DNA of 64,000 bases. It comes from Flavobacterium sangjuense (GTDB taxonomy: Bacteria; Bacteroidota; Bacteroidia; Flavobacteriales; Flavobacteriaceae). Positions 43,141 through 52,310 of the stretch are shown piece by piece (position 1 is the stretch's first letter; every line of letters begins with the position of its first letter). Both the position numbers and the translations under genes were made by a program. The stretch lies in assembly GCF_004797125.1 (NCBI RefSeq), contig NZ_CP038810.1:682001-746000 (forward strand). The letters are read 5' to 3'. The notes beneath the pieces are model-generated. The model was not told where the DNA came from. It made no database searches and saw nothing but the letters and a program-made list of their open reading frames with translations.

Positions 43141-43578
43141 ATGGAAATCAAAGAACTTACTTCATTAGAAGAAATGTTACCCCAATTTGATTTAATGCAT
43201 TTAATGTACAAAAAGATGACTCCTGAGATGTACAAATCCTTTCTCGAAGTTATGATTCCGAATAATTATTCCCAGGTTGCCGTTTTTGAAAATAACGAAT
43301 GTATTGGCGTTACCGGAATCTGGTTTGGCACCAAACTTTGGTGCGGAAAGTACATGGAAATAGATAATTTTATTGTGCATCCCGAACACCGCTCTAAAGG
43401 AATTGGCAAGATAATTTGTGATTTTGTCGAAGCCAAAGCGAAGACATTAGGATGCGTCACCATTACGCTTGATGCATACACAGCCAATTTTTCGGCTCAC
43501 CGTTTTTACTACAATCAGGGCTTTGGACCAAAAGGTTTTCATTTCGTTAAAATTTTAGACGAAAACGGCCTGACATAA
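43141..43578 (+). CDS. GNAT family N-acetyltransferase
   Basis: This 145-residue acetyl-CoA-dependent acetyltransferase has the GNAT core: EIDNFIVHPEHRSKGIGKIICDFVEAKAK holds motif A (the R/K-G-x-G pyrophosphate loop in HRSKGIG), and FSAHRFYYNQGF is the C-terminal motif B. The substrate (amine, amino acid or protein) cannot be told. It is a stand-alone gene after the ATPase terminator. Confidence 0.9.
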   Translation: MEIKELTSLEEMLPQFDLMHLMYKKMTPEMYKSFLEVMIPNNYSQVAVFENNECIGVTGIWFGTKLWCGKYMEIDNFIVHPEHRSKGIGKIICDFVEAKAKTLGCVTITLDAYTANFSAHRFYYNQGFGPKGFHFVKILDENGLT

Positions 43579-43592
43579 ACCAAAGAATTGGT

Positions 43593-43600
43593 TACTTTTG
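43593..43600 (+). promoter_or_regulatory. Bacteroidota -7 promoter element for the envelope operon
   Basis: TACTTTTG followed by T, 28 bases before the TTG start at 43629. Confidence 0.55.
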
Positions 43601-43628
43601 TTACAATTCCAAAGCAATATTCAACACC

Positions 43629-45092
43629 TTGAGTTTATATAAAAATCTCTTTAAACAAACCTTAATTTACGGATTAGCGACCGTTATCCCTAGGCTAATC
43701 AGTTTTGTGCTGAATCCGATTTATGTGCTTTACCTGCCGGATAAAAGCAAAATGGGTGAAGTCTCGGTGATTTTTGCGTATTTGGTTTTTTTCAATGTGG
43801 TGCTGTCTTACGGAATGGAAACTTCTTTTTTCCGATTCTATAATGCAGAAGAAAATGACAAGAAAAGCGTTATTTCTACCTCTACAATTTCACTCTTTTG
43901 GTCGTCCATAGGATTCTTAGTATTGGGATTACTTTTCCGAAATACTTTGGCAAATTGGTCCGATATCAAAGTTGAATATATCACGTATACGATATGGATT
44001 TTAACGTTGGATGCTTTGGCTATAATTCCATTTTCCAAACTTCGCGCAGAACGTAAACCCATAAAATATGCCGCCATAAAAATCGGAAATGTTTCCATAA
44101 GCTTAGTATTGACACTTTTCTTTTTGGCTATTTTACCCAAATTGGCAGCCGAGAATCCGGATGGAATTTTCAGCATGATTTATTTCAGAAATTATGAGAT
44201 TGGCTATATTTTTATTTCGTTTATCGCTGCAAGTTTAGGCACATTCCTGGTGTTGATTCCAAATTATACTAAAATCTCATGGCACTTTGACGCCGCTCTT
44301 TGGAAACGAATGATGAAGTATGGATTTCCAATTTTATTTGCCGGAATTGCCTTTGCTGTTAACGAACACTTTGATAAAATCCTTTTGGATTGGCTGCATG
44401 TTCCTATGTCTGAAATTGGAGCCTATTCTGCCTGTTACAAAATCGGAATGTTTATGGTGCTTTTCAGAACGGCCTATACTTTGGGAATTGAACCGTTTTT
44501 CTTTAGTCATGCCAGCAATGAAAATGCTCAGCAAACTTATGCTACCATCACTAAATATTTTGTGATTTTTGGTTCGTTTATTTGTTTGTTTGTAATTGTC
44601 TTTGCCGATTTACTGAAACAGGTTTTAGTACCGAATGCTAATTATTGGGATGCGATGAAAGTCGTTCCACTGATTGTTTTAGCCAATTTCTTCCTCGGAA
44701 TTTACACCAATCTTTCGGTTTGGTACAAACTGATAGACAAGACCAAAATTGGCGCTTATATTTCATTAATTGGCGCCGCCATCACTTTGATTCTGAATTG
44801 GCTTTTAATTCCGACAATGAGTTATTACGGTTCAGCTATTGCAACCATTGCAGCTTATGGAAGCATGATGATTATTTCATATAAATTAGGACAAAAATAT
44901 TATCCAATTCCATATGATTTTAATAGAATATTCAGCTACTTGGGATTGACAATTTTGCTCTCGGCTATATCATTTTATATTCCGTATCTAAGAGAAAATT
45001 ATCTTGTAAAAATAGTTTTGTTAGCCCTATTTTTATACTTCATTTATTATAGTGAAAAGGAAACATTACTTCGAATCATAAAACGTAAATAA
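43629..45092 (+). CDS. Polysaccharide/lipid flippase of the MOP family
   Basis: This 487-residue membrane protein has about fourteen helices of the polysaccharide-transport type. Its N terminus, SLYKNLFKQTLIYGLATVIPR, is the standard form in Flavobacteriia. The TTG start is supported by that match and by a promoter element 28 bases upstream. In this lineage the gene is part of a conserved cell-envelope cluster with dut, a nucleotidyltransferase and TPR and DUF4292 genes. It may flip a peptidoglycan or other lipid-linked precursor rather than the O-unit. A second flippase is at 10817. Confidence 0.87.
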   Translation: MSLYKNLFKQTLIYGLATVIPRLISFVLNPIYVLYLPDKSKMGEVSVIFAYLVFFNVVLSYGMETSFFRFYNAEENDKKSVISTSTISLFWSSIGFLVLGLLFRNTLANWSDIKVEYITYTIWILTLDALAIIPFSKLRAERKPIKYAAIKIGNVSISLVLTLFFLAILPKLAAENPDGIFSMIYFRNYEIGYIFISFIAASLGTFLVLIPNYTKISWHFDAALWKRMMKYGFPILFAGIAFAVNEHFDKILLDWLHVPMSEIGAYSACYKIGMFMVLFRTAYTLGIEPFFFSHASNENAQQTYATITKYFVIFGSFICLFVIVFADLLKQVLVPNANYWDAMKVVPLIVLANFFLGIYTNLSVWYKLIDKTKIGAYISLIGAAITLILNWLLIPTMSYYGSAIATIAAYGSMMIISYKLGQKYYPIPYDFNRIFSYLGLTILLSAISFYIPYLRENYLVKIVLLALFLYFIYYSEKETLLRIIKRK

Positions 45093-45102
45093 TTAGAGTG
45101 AC

Positions 45103-45128
45103 GAGATTGCTTCGTTTCTCGCAATGAC
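45103..45128 (+). repeat. 26-base dispersed repeat, copy 2, upstream of dut
   Basis: Same element as 22140-22165 with one base changed (TTTCTC for TTCCTC). It ends 7 bases before the dut ATG at 45136 and supplies the unlikely ATG at 45124. Confidence 0.85.
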
Positions 45129-45135
45129 TAATAAA

Positions 45136-45570
45136 ATGACCATAAAAATCATCAATAAATCACAACATGATTTGCCAAATTATGAAACCATTGCTTCAGC
45201 AGGAATGGATTTAAGAGCAAATTTGGTTGAACCAATTACACTAAAACCTTTAGAAAGAGCCATTGTAAAAACAGGACTTTTTATTGAATTGCCAATTGGT
45301 TACGAAGCACAAGTTCGGCCAAGAAGCGGATTGGCAGCCAAAAAAGGAATAACCGTTCTCAATTCTCCCGGAACAGTTGATGCTGATTATCGCGGAGAAA
45401 TCGGTGTGATTTTAGTAAATTTATCCAATGAAAATTTTGTCGTAGAAAACGGTGAAAGAATAGCCCAATTAATCATTGCCAAACACGAAAGAGCGGAATG
45501 GAATGAAGTTCAGGAACTTTCTGAAACCACGCGAGGCGAAGGCGGATTTGGAAGTACAGGAGTAAAATAA
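45136..45570 (+). CDS. dut: dUTP diphosphatase
   Basis: Dut cleaves dUTP to dUMP and pyrophosphate, keeping uracil out of DNA. The 144-residue trimeric enzyme has the five motifs: [45 protein letters not shown] and [13 protein letters not shown] at 45136 gives the usual [14 protein letters not shown] start. An earlier ATG at 45124 belongs to the 26-base repeat and is unlikely. Confidence 0.97.
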   Translation: MTIKIINKSQHDLPNYETIASAGMDLRANLVEPITLKPLERAIVKTGLFIELPIGYEAQVRPRSGLAAKKGITVLNSPGTVDADYRGEIGVILVNLSNENFVVENGERIAQLIIAKHERAEWNEVQELSETTRGEGGFGSTGVK

Positions 45571-45591
45571 AAATTAAATCAACTTGAGGAC

Positions 45592-45617
45592 GAGATTGCT
45601 TCGTTCCTCGCAATGAC
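45592..45617 (+). repeat. 26-base dispersed repeat, copy 3, upstream of the sugar nucleotidyltransferase
   Basis: Identical to copy 1 (22140-22165 on the other strand). It fills most of the gap after dut and ends 6 bases before the ATG at 45624. Confidence 0.88.
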
Positions 45618-45623
45618 AAGAAA

Positions 45624-46634
45624 ATGAAAATAATAGTTCCCATGGCTGGTCGTGGTTCACGTCTTCGCCCACATACATTAACAATCCCAAAACCATTAAT
45701 TCCTGTTGCCGGAAAACCAATCGTTCATCGTTTGGTAGAAGATATAGCTGGAGTTTTGAATCAGGATATTGACGAAGTTGCCTTTATCATTCACGAAAGT
45801 TTTGGTAAAAAAGTAGAAGAAGATTTGATTGCAATTGCTCAAAAATTAGGAGCAAAAGGAACTATTTACTATCAAAATGAAGCGCTTGGGACAGGTCACG
45901 CAATTATGTGTGCTAAAGATTCGCTGAGCGGTCCAGCCGTAATTGCCTATGCAGATACTTTGATCCGAGCCGATTTTGATTTGGACAAAACTGCCGACAG
46001 CGTTATTTGGGTAAAACAAGTAGATCATCCGGAAGCTTTTGGTGTAATCAATCTGAATGCTAACAACGAAATTGTTGAGTTGGTAGAAAAACCAAAGGAG
46101 TTTGTTTCAGATTTAGCCGTGATTGGAATATACTATTTCAAGAATGTTTCCGTTCTAAGAGATGAGCTTCAGTCTGTTTTAGATAACAACATCATTCACG
46201 GTGGCGAATACCAAATTAATGACGGAATTAAACAAATGATGGCAAAGGGCATGAAATTTGTGCCGGGCAAGGTCGATGAGTGGATGGATTGCGGTAACAA
46301 AGATGTAACTGTGGAGACCAATTCAAGAATGTTAGGATTTTTGCACAACGACGGCGAGCATTTGATTGACTACGGAGTAAAACAAGAGAATTCTACCATC
46401 ATTCCACCATGTTTTATAGGTGAAGATGTAGTTTTGATAAATTCAACGGTTGGACCAAATGTGTCATTAGGAAGAGGAACACATGTTATCGATTCGACAA
46501 TTAAAAATAGCCTGATTCAAACACATGCTCATATCAAAAATGCAAAATTGGATAATGCGATGATTGGAAACCATGCGAATTTTGATGGTAATTTTACAAG
46601 CATTAGTATTGGAGATTACTCGGTTTTAGAATAA
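45624..46634 (+). CDS. Sugar-phosphate nucleotidyltransferase
   Basis: This 336-residue protein has the nucleotidyltransferase motif GRGSRLRPHTLTIPKPLIPV (8-27), then YQNEALGTGHAI and VAYADTL-type segments, and WMDCGNKDV. The last about 90 residues are left-handed beta-helix hexapeptide repeats (IIPPCFIGEDVVLINSTVG pattern). It joins a sugar phosphate to a nucleotide; the substrate is not fixed by the motifs. It is in the envelope operon, with the 26-base repeat just upstream. Confidence 0.9.
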   Translation: MKIIVPMAGRGSRLRPHTLTIPKPLIPVAGKPIVHRLVEDIAGVLNQDIDEVAFIIHESFGKKVEEDLIAIAQKLGAKGTIYYQNEALGTGHAIMCAKDSLSGPAVIAYADTLIRADFDLDKTADSVIWVKQVDHPEAFGVINLNANNEIVELVEKPKEFVSDLAVIGIYYFKNVSVLRDELQSVLDNNIIHGGEYQINDGIKQMMAKGMKFVPGKVDEWMDCGNKDVTVETNSRMLGFLHNDGEHLIDYGVKQENSTIIPPCFIGEDVVLINSTVGPNVSLGRGTHVIDSTIKNSLIQTHAHIKNAKLDNAMIGNHANFDGNFTSISIGDYSVLE

Positions 46635-46660
46635 ATAATACTGAAATGAATTCAGCATAA

Positions 46661-48016
46661 ATGAAAAATTTAAAAATCTATTGTCTGTTATTTTTTGGAA
46701 TGCTTTGTGCTCCCAATATCACTTTGGCTCAGGATGAACCACAGAATGATGTCGTGACTATAGACGATGGATTTCAGGATTTATTTTATGAAGCAATCCA
46801 GCAACGAAGTATCGAAAACTATGACAAAGCTATTGCAGCCTTGGAAAAAGGAAAGGTAATCCAACCTGAAAATGCAGTGATTTATTTTGAATTGGGTAAG
46901 AATTATTTAGCTCAGAAAAAGTATAATGAAGCCTATGAAAACTTTGAAAAAGTTAGCAAAATGGATCCCAAAAACCGTTGGGCTTGGGTTGGAATGTACG
47001 ATGTTTGTTATGCCGTGCGGGATTATAATAAAGCGATTCCGATAGTTGAAAAATTGGTAACATTCAAGGAAGACTACAAAGAAGACCTGACTTCGTTGTA
47101 CATGAATACAAATCAGTTTGACAAAGCCTTGGAACTCATTAACGAATTGAACGAAAAATTTGGGAAATCCGATAAACGAGAATTGTATAAGGCAGACATT
47201 ATGAAAGATGCCAAATACCAATCGGCTGAAAAGTTCCATTTGTTAGAGCAGATTAAGAAATTTCCAAAAGAAGAATCCAATTATATTTCCTTGATTTATA
47301 TGTATTCACAGAGCAATCAGGAAGAAAAAGCTTTGGAAATTGCGCAGAAATTAGAGAAGGAAATTCCAACTTCCGATTGGGCGCAAGTGAGTTTATTCAA
47401 GTTTCATTTGAATAATAATGATGGTGACAATGCGGTGAAAGCCATGAATATTGTGTTTCCTAGCAAAAAAATAGATTCTAAAATCAAACACAGAATGCTC
47501 AATGAGTTTATGATTTTTGCCAAAAACAATCCAAAATACGAACCCGATTTAGACAAAGCCATTTCCTATTTTGATAATGATAAAGAAGTAAGAGTTGCTA
47601 AAGAAATAGGCAAATTTTATTATTCAAAATCCAATTTTGGGAAAGCCATTAAGTATTTAAATATGCATTTAATAAGTGATCAGGACGATGTTGAAACGCA
47701 GCTTTTATTGTTACAGGCATATACAGAAAATCAACAGTTTAATGATTTGGCAAAAAAGGCAGATGACCTGACACAGCTTTTCCCAACACAACCACAGTTT
47801 TATTATTATGCCGGTCTTGCCAATAATCAACTGAAAAACTTTAAAAAAGCAGCGACCATTTTAGATTCCGGTTTAGATTTTGTTATTGACGACGCGACAT
47901 TGGAAATCAATTTCAATATACAATTGGGAGAAGCATATAGCGGTTTGGGAGACACAAATAAGAAAGAGAAGTATTTTGCCAAAGCGGATGAACTCATAAA
48001 AAAACAAAAAAAATAA
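46661..48016 (+). CDS. Exported tetratricopeptide-repeat protein
   Basis: This 451-residue periplasmic protein has a signal peptide (cleavage after Ala23, NITLAQ) and many TPR helices with the W-x-L/Y-G-x-x-Y pattern (AIAALEKGKVIQPENAVIYFELGKNYLAQKKYNEAYENF-type units from residue 60 on). It probably acts as a scaffold in the periplasm. In Flavobacteriia it sits with DUF4292 and EnvC-like genes, as here; its stop overlaps the next start by one base, suggesting coupling. Confidence 0.88.
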   Translation: MKNLKIYCLLFFGMLCAPNITLAQDEPQNDVVTIDDGFQDLFYEAIQQRSIENYDKAIAALEKGKVIQPENAVIYFELGKNYLAQKKYNEAYENFEKVSKMDPKNRWAWVGMYDVCYAVRDYNKAIPIVEKLVTFKEDYKEDLTSLYMNTNQFDKALELINELNEKFGKSDKRELYKADIMKDAKYQSAEKFHLLEQIKKFPKEESNYISLIYMYSQSNQEEKALEIAQKLEKEIPTSDWAQVSLFKFHLNNNDGDNAVKAMNIVFPSKKIDSKIKHRMLNEFMIFAKNNPKYEPDLDKAISYFDNDKEVRVAKEIGKFYYSKSNFGKAIKYLNMHLISDQDDVETQLLLLQAYTENQQFNDLAKKADDLTQLFPTQPQFYYYAGLANNQLKNFKKAATILDSGLDFVIDDATLEINFNIQLGEAYSGLGDTNKKEKYFAKADELIKKQKK

Positions 48017-48804
48017 TGAAAAAAGGATTGTTTATTCTGGCGATTATTTTTTTGAGTTCCTGTAAATCGAAAGCGGTTTTTGTTGATACAAAGACTCCAA
48101 CAGCGGTTGTAAAAGATGAGAACGCTTTAACTTCCGAAAAAATAATTCAAAATCATTACAATAATAAAAATGATTTTTCGACGTTATACATTAGGGCTAG
48201 CGCCAAGTACAAGCACGAAGATGATTCGCAAAGTGTTTCTGCCGAAATCAAAATAAAGAAAGACGAGAAGATTTTAGTAAGCATCCGTGTATTGGGAATC
48301 ACTATGGCAAAAGCGTTGATTACGCCAAAGGAAGTAAAGTATTATGAAAAGATAAACGGGAATTATTTTGAAGGAAATTACGAAGCCTTGAGCCAATGGC
48401 TGGGAACCGATTTAGATTTTAATAAAATACAAAGTATGCTTATTGGGCAACCAATTGACGATTTGACAAAAGGGAAATATTCATTTATAATAACGGACAA
48501 ATTCTATAAATTGAATGCTGTTGAAGACAATACCGAAAAATCTTTTTTCTTTGAAGCGGAGCATTTTTTACTAAAAAAACAAGAAATTAGTCAACCGGAA
48601 AAGGAAAGAAAATTTGAAGTGAATTATCCCAATTTTCAGGATTTTGCTTCGGGGATTTTCCCGGCAGCTTTGACGATAAATGCGTTTCAAAAGAATGGGA
48701 AAACAACTATTATAGTAGATTATAATTCGATAACGTTCAACGAAGATTTGTCTTTTCCTTACAGTGTTCCTGATGGATATGATAGAATTTTTATAAAAGA
48801 TTAG
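48016..48804 (+). CDS. DUF4292 lipoprotein
   Basis: This 262-residue predicted lipoprotein has a short signal peptide and lipobox LSSC (Cys16). The rest is a beta-rich fold of the DUF4292 type, distantly like the outer-membrane lipoprotein carriers (LolA/LolB type); the segments SVSAEIKIKKDEKILVSI and ITPKEVKYYEKINGNYFEG are typical. A role in lipid or lipoprotein handling is inferred. It overlaps the TPR gene by one base and is followed by the EnvC-like gene. Confidence 0.87.
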   Translation: MKKGLFILAIIFLSSCKSKAVFVDTKTPTAVVKDENALTSEKIIQNHYNNKNDFSTLYIRASAKYKHEDDSQSVSAEIKIKKDEKILVSIRVLGITMAKALITPKEVKYYEKINGNYFEGNYEALSQWLGTDLDFNKIQSMLIGQPIDDLTKGKYSFIITDKFYKLNAVEDNTEKSFFFEAEHFLLKKQEISQPEKERKFEVNYPNFQDFASGIFPAALTINAFQKNGKTTIIVDYNSITFNEDLSFPYSVPDGYDRIFIKD

Positions 48805-48820
48805 CCAAAATAAAATAACG

Positions 48821-50083
48821 ATGCCAAAATTATTTCTCTCTTTATTATTCTTCTGTTTCACAATTCAAATGTGGAGCCAACCGCCAACGCAGGAACAACT
48901 CGAAGAACGCAAAGCTAAAATTCAGTTAGAGATTCAGGAGAAAGAGCAATTATTACAATCGGTAAAAAGCAAAGAAAAATCGGTTGTTACTCAGCTAATG
49001 CTTCAAAAAGAAAAGATTGGATTAAAAGAAAAACTGATAAAAACAACCGAGAAGCAAACCAAGCTTTTAGGGAATGATATTTATATAAATCAAATAAAAA
49101 TCAACCAACTCAACCGGGAATTAGAGCAACTCAGAAAGGATTATGCTGCGATGATTATGAAGTCATATAAAAGCCGATCTGAACAAAGCCGAGCGATGTT
49201 TTTATTGTCTTCAGAAAACTTTTTGCAAGCCTACAAAAGAGCACAGTATATGAAGCAATATGCAAGCTACAGAAAAATGCAAGGCCAGGAAATAGAAGGA
49301 AAAACAAAGCAATTGGTTGGTTATACCAATAAAATTGTTGTCCAAAAAACAGAAAAGGAAAAGCTAATTGAAGAAAACGAAAACGAAAAAAAAGAGTTAG
49401 AAAAAGAGAAAAAGGAGCAGGAAAAAATAGCGCTTCAAATACAAAAGGATAAGGGTAAAATCATAGCTGAAATCAAGAAAAAGCAACAGGAAACAAGAAA
49501 GATTGATGCTCAGATTCAAAAATTAATCCGCCAGGCAATTGCCGAAGCCAATAAGAAAACAGCTGCCGAAAAAGCCAGAGCTAATCCAAAGACAACTACA
49601 GCAGCATCAACGAAAGCGGTGGAATCTTCAACAAAAATTGTACTGACTTCCGAAGGGCAATTGGTTGCCAATAACTTCAGAGCCAACAAAGGGAAACTGC
49701 CTTGGCCTGTTGAAAAAGGAGCAGTTTCTTTACCGTACGGAGATCAGCCACATCCGATTTATAAAACACTTACAGTTCACAATAGCGGTGTTGAAATTAC
49801 CACAGAAAACGGAGCTTCAGCCAGAGCAGTTTTTGGCGGTGAAGTGACTAAAGTAATTAAATTATCGCCTTTAAACATTGCGGTTTTTATACAACACGGA
49901 GATTATTTTACGGTATATCAAAACTTGAGTAGCGTAAACGTGAGCGTTGGCGATAAAGTTTCTACTAAACAAACCTTAGGGAGAATCAGAACTAATGGCG
50001 ATACCGGGAAAACGATTGTGAAATTCCTGATACTTCAAAATACGACTTATAATAATCCGGCAAGTTGGCTGTTTAATATGTAA
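48821..50083 (+). CDS. EnvC-like protein with degenerate LytM (M23) domain
   Basis: This 420-residue exported protein has a signal peptide, then coiled coils at about 22-115 and 160-240 (very Lys/Glu/Gln-rich), and a LytM/M23 domain at 291-420. This is the EnvC layout, which activates amidases at the division site. The zinc site is degraded: the first His is kept (His320), the Asp is Glu325, the Y-x-H-L position is Asn368, and the HLHFE-type motif is replaced by IVKFL near 399-403. So it is probably an activator rather than an active peptidase. It ends the envelope operon at a strong terminator. Confidence 0.9.
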   Translation: MPKLFLSLLFFCFTIQMWSQPPTQEQLEERKAKIQLEIQEKEQLLQSVKSKEKSVVTQLMLQKEKIGLKEKLIKTTEKQTKLLGNDIYINQIKINQLNRELEQLRKDYAAMIMKSYKSRSEQSRAMFLLSSENFLQAYKRAQYMKQYASYRKMQGQEIEGKTKQLVGYTNKIVVQKTEKEKLIEENENEKKELEKEKKEQEKIALQIQKDKGKIIAEIKKKQQETRKIDAQIQKLIRQAIAEANKKTAAEKARANPKTTTAASTKAVESSTKIVLTSEGQLVANNFRANKGKLPWPVEKGAVSLPYGDQPHPIYKTLTVHNSGVEITTENGASARAVFGGEVTKVIKLSPLNIAVFIQHGDYFTVYQNLSSVNVSVGDKVSTKQTLGRIRTNGDTGKTIVKFLILQNTTYNNPASWLFNM

Positions 50084-50084
50084 T

Positions 50085-50122
50085 AAAAAAGTCCTCTCGT
50101 TCTTAAAACGAGAGGACTTTTT
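50085..50122. terminator. Bidirectional terminator
   Basis: A perfect 10-pair stem (50091-50100 with 50108-50117), 7-base loop, A-run before and T-run after. It can stop the envelope operon and the opposing DUF3857 operon. Confidence 0.92.
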
Positions 50123-50143
50123 ATTTTTACAATAGAAACGAAA

Positions 50144-52297
50144 TTAAACTTTCTTAAGCAATACCTTTTCCTGCGTAAACTGATAAGAAGCATCCAGAAA
50201 CTGAATCATTTTGTTCCAATTGGCATTCGGTTCGTTATAGTTTTTGTAATACTTAAACGTTTTAATAATAAGCTTATTGCCGACAACTTCTGCAGATGAT
50301 GTAAATCCACCTGTTTCATTTTCTACTTTTTTGTTGAGTTTTTCCAAACCTGAAACGGCATATCCGGCTGGAATTTCCAAAATTATTTCATTGTCAAAAG
50401 AACGGGGATAGACCATATAGATGTTGTTCTTTCTGTCTTTTTCCTTTTGCGTGATTTCGATTTGAGAGGTTAGGAACTTTCCTAATTCCATCAAATATTT
50501 ATCACCGGCTTTTTTGATCCAGTTGTTCTTGATGGTAAATTCTTCGTCATATTCAAATGCCGATTTTTTACCAAAACGCCCGGCACTTTTAATATTGAAT
50601 TTATAATCATCAACAGTTACTTCATAATCTTTTTCGGTTGAATCCTTAAAGTAATCCTTTTGCTTGTCTTTTTGCTTATTGATTATGGCATTCAACTCAT
50701 TGGTATATTGTTCTTTTTTCTTCTTGTTTTTTACATATTCCATAAGCTGTGTTGAGCCATATTTAGCATAATCTTCATATACATAATCGTAAAAATTAAG
50801 TTTGTCTCTTTGTTCATTTTCTTTTAAATGCCCCAAAAATGAAGACTCTTTTTTAACCTTAAAACCTGAAAAATCATCAAGTGTTAATGTGGTTTTTGTT
50901 TTGGTGTTGTTTTCCTGATATGTGCTCGAAGGTAACGTCACAACAGAAGCATCGGTTACACGCTTCCCTTTTGACACTTCAAGAACATAAGCTTTAGAAT
51001 TTTCTACACCATCATCAAATTGGTCAGCACTAGTGTATGGAGAAAAATATTCCAGGTAAATAGGCGTTTTTGTGTTGACCCTCAAAAGTTTTTTTACATT
51101 CGACTGTATGAGTAAATCATTAATAGAACCATTTACTCTATCGGTCGCAACGATAATATCGTAATCAATACTGTTCTTTTTCAGAAAGTACATGAAATAG
51201 TTAATGAACGAAACTTCATCTCTAAGGAATACGGCTTTTTGATAATATTCAAAAGGATAAAAAATCTTAGCATCATTAACGACAAAAGCTTCAATGTATT
51301 TTGTAAAAAAGTCATGACGGCAGAAATAATAAACTTCCCTGATTTTTTCTTCATCGCTGGCAAACGTCTTCCCTTTTAGGAAATCTTTTATTGGATCTAA
51401 ATCTCCCGAAGGAACGAATTTGGCATTGTAGTAATCAAAAATATCATCCTTTGAAACGGTTTTCTTAACTTCTTTTTCCGAATTCGATAAAAAGCCATCA
51501 GCCAATTTTTCAAATTTACCGGAACGTGCAAAAATCACCTGAAACTTATAGCAGGGCATTTCCGCCAATGGGTAAAACCAACGTGGAAACTCATTCTTGC
51601 TGATATTTTGCTGCGAAAGTTCATAGCGTCTTTCACCACCTTTGTTGGTCGGGATTTCCTTTAAATCAGGAGCTCCGTTGTAGGTGTTGAAATTAACAAA
51701 AAAATCATTTTCTGTTTCCAAAACAATCTTTAAATCCATGGTTGGATACACATCACCAAGTGGTGTTTCAACGGGATCAAAACTATAATCCATTGCCGAT
51801 TTAAATGGCTCTACACTATAAAAGTAATAATCGATAATGTCTCCGATTTCAAGATTTGGAATGGCTACTTTTTGTTCTCCGTTAACTTCTTTCGATTCTT
51901 TTTCAACATTGATTTCGACTTCTTTACCATCAGATTTAACGACTTTTATACCAACAAATGTTGTTCCTCTGCGCCAAAAATTACCCATCGCTTTATTGGA
52001 GTAAAATTTGCTTTTATAAGAGAATTGAGAAAACTCGGTAACAGCAGCCTGATCCTGTAATTTAACTCTTTTCCGGATGCCCGAAGTATAGGTTACATTA
52101 ACACCAAATTTATGATAGTTATAGTATTCTTTTTTGTGGATTATTACTGCCGACTCATCTTTCCATTTGTCGGGAACAGAATTAGACTTTTTGAATTCAT
52201 CATTTTTGCCCCAGAAAAATTCCTTGATTTCATTTTTATCCTGAGCGGAAGCTATTTGTAAAACAAAAAGCAATAATACTACTAGTTTGGTTTTCAT
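50144..52297 (-). CDS. Exported DUF3857 protein with a transglutaminase-like fold lacking the catalytic Cys
   Basis: This 717-residue exported protein has a signal peptide (cleavage after Ala18) and a DUF3857-type N-terminal beta domain. A transglutaminase-like middle domain aligns with the neighbour at 52311: in its GDCKGMANLIKQMLK segment, this protein has RDEVSFINYFMYFLK, so the catalytic Cys is Glu361. The C-terminal part is beta-rich. It is therefore likely a binding or structural paralogue without transglutaminase or peptidase chemistry. It is 13 bases downstream of its paralogue on the same strand. Function unknown; periplasm or surface is inferred. Confidence 0.85.
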   Translation of the reverse strand: MKTKLVVLLLFVLQIASAQDKNEIKEFFWGKNDEFKKSNSVPDKWKDESAVIIHKKEYYNYHKFGVNVTYTSGIRKRVKLQDQAAVTEFSQFSYKSKFYSNKAMGNFWRRGTTFVGIKVVKSDGKEVEINVEKESKEVNGEQKVAIPNLEIGDIIDYYFYSVEPFKSAMDYSFDPVETPLGDVYPTMDLKIVLETENDFFVNFNTYNGAPDLKEIPTNKGGERRYELSQQNISKNEFPRWFYPLAEMPCYKFQVIFARSGKFEKLADGFLSNSEKEVKKTVSKDDIFDYYNAKFVPSGDLDPIKDFLKGKTFASDEEKIREVYYFCRHDFFTKYIEAFVVNDAKIFYPFEYYQKAVFLRDEVSFINYFMYFLKKNSIDYDIIVATDRVNGSINDLLIQSNVKKLLRVNTKTPIYLEYFSPYTSADQFDDGVENSKAYVLEVSKGKRVTDASVVTLPSSTYQENNTKTKTTLTLDDFSGFKVKKESSFLGHLKENEQRDKLNFYDYVYEDYAKYGSTQLMEYVKNKKKKEQYTNELNAIINKQKDKQKDYFKDSTEKDYEVTVDDYKFNIKSAGRFGKKSAFEYDEEFTIKNNWIKKAGDKYLMELGKFLTSQIEITQKEKDRKNNIYMVYPRSFDNEIILEIPAGYAVSGLEKLNKKVENETGGFTSSAEVVGNKLIIKTFKYYKNYNEPNANWNKMIQFLDASYQFTQEKVLLKKV

Positions 52298-52310
52298 TTA
52301 GTTTGGTTTA

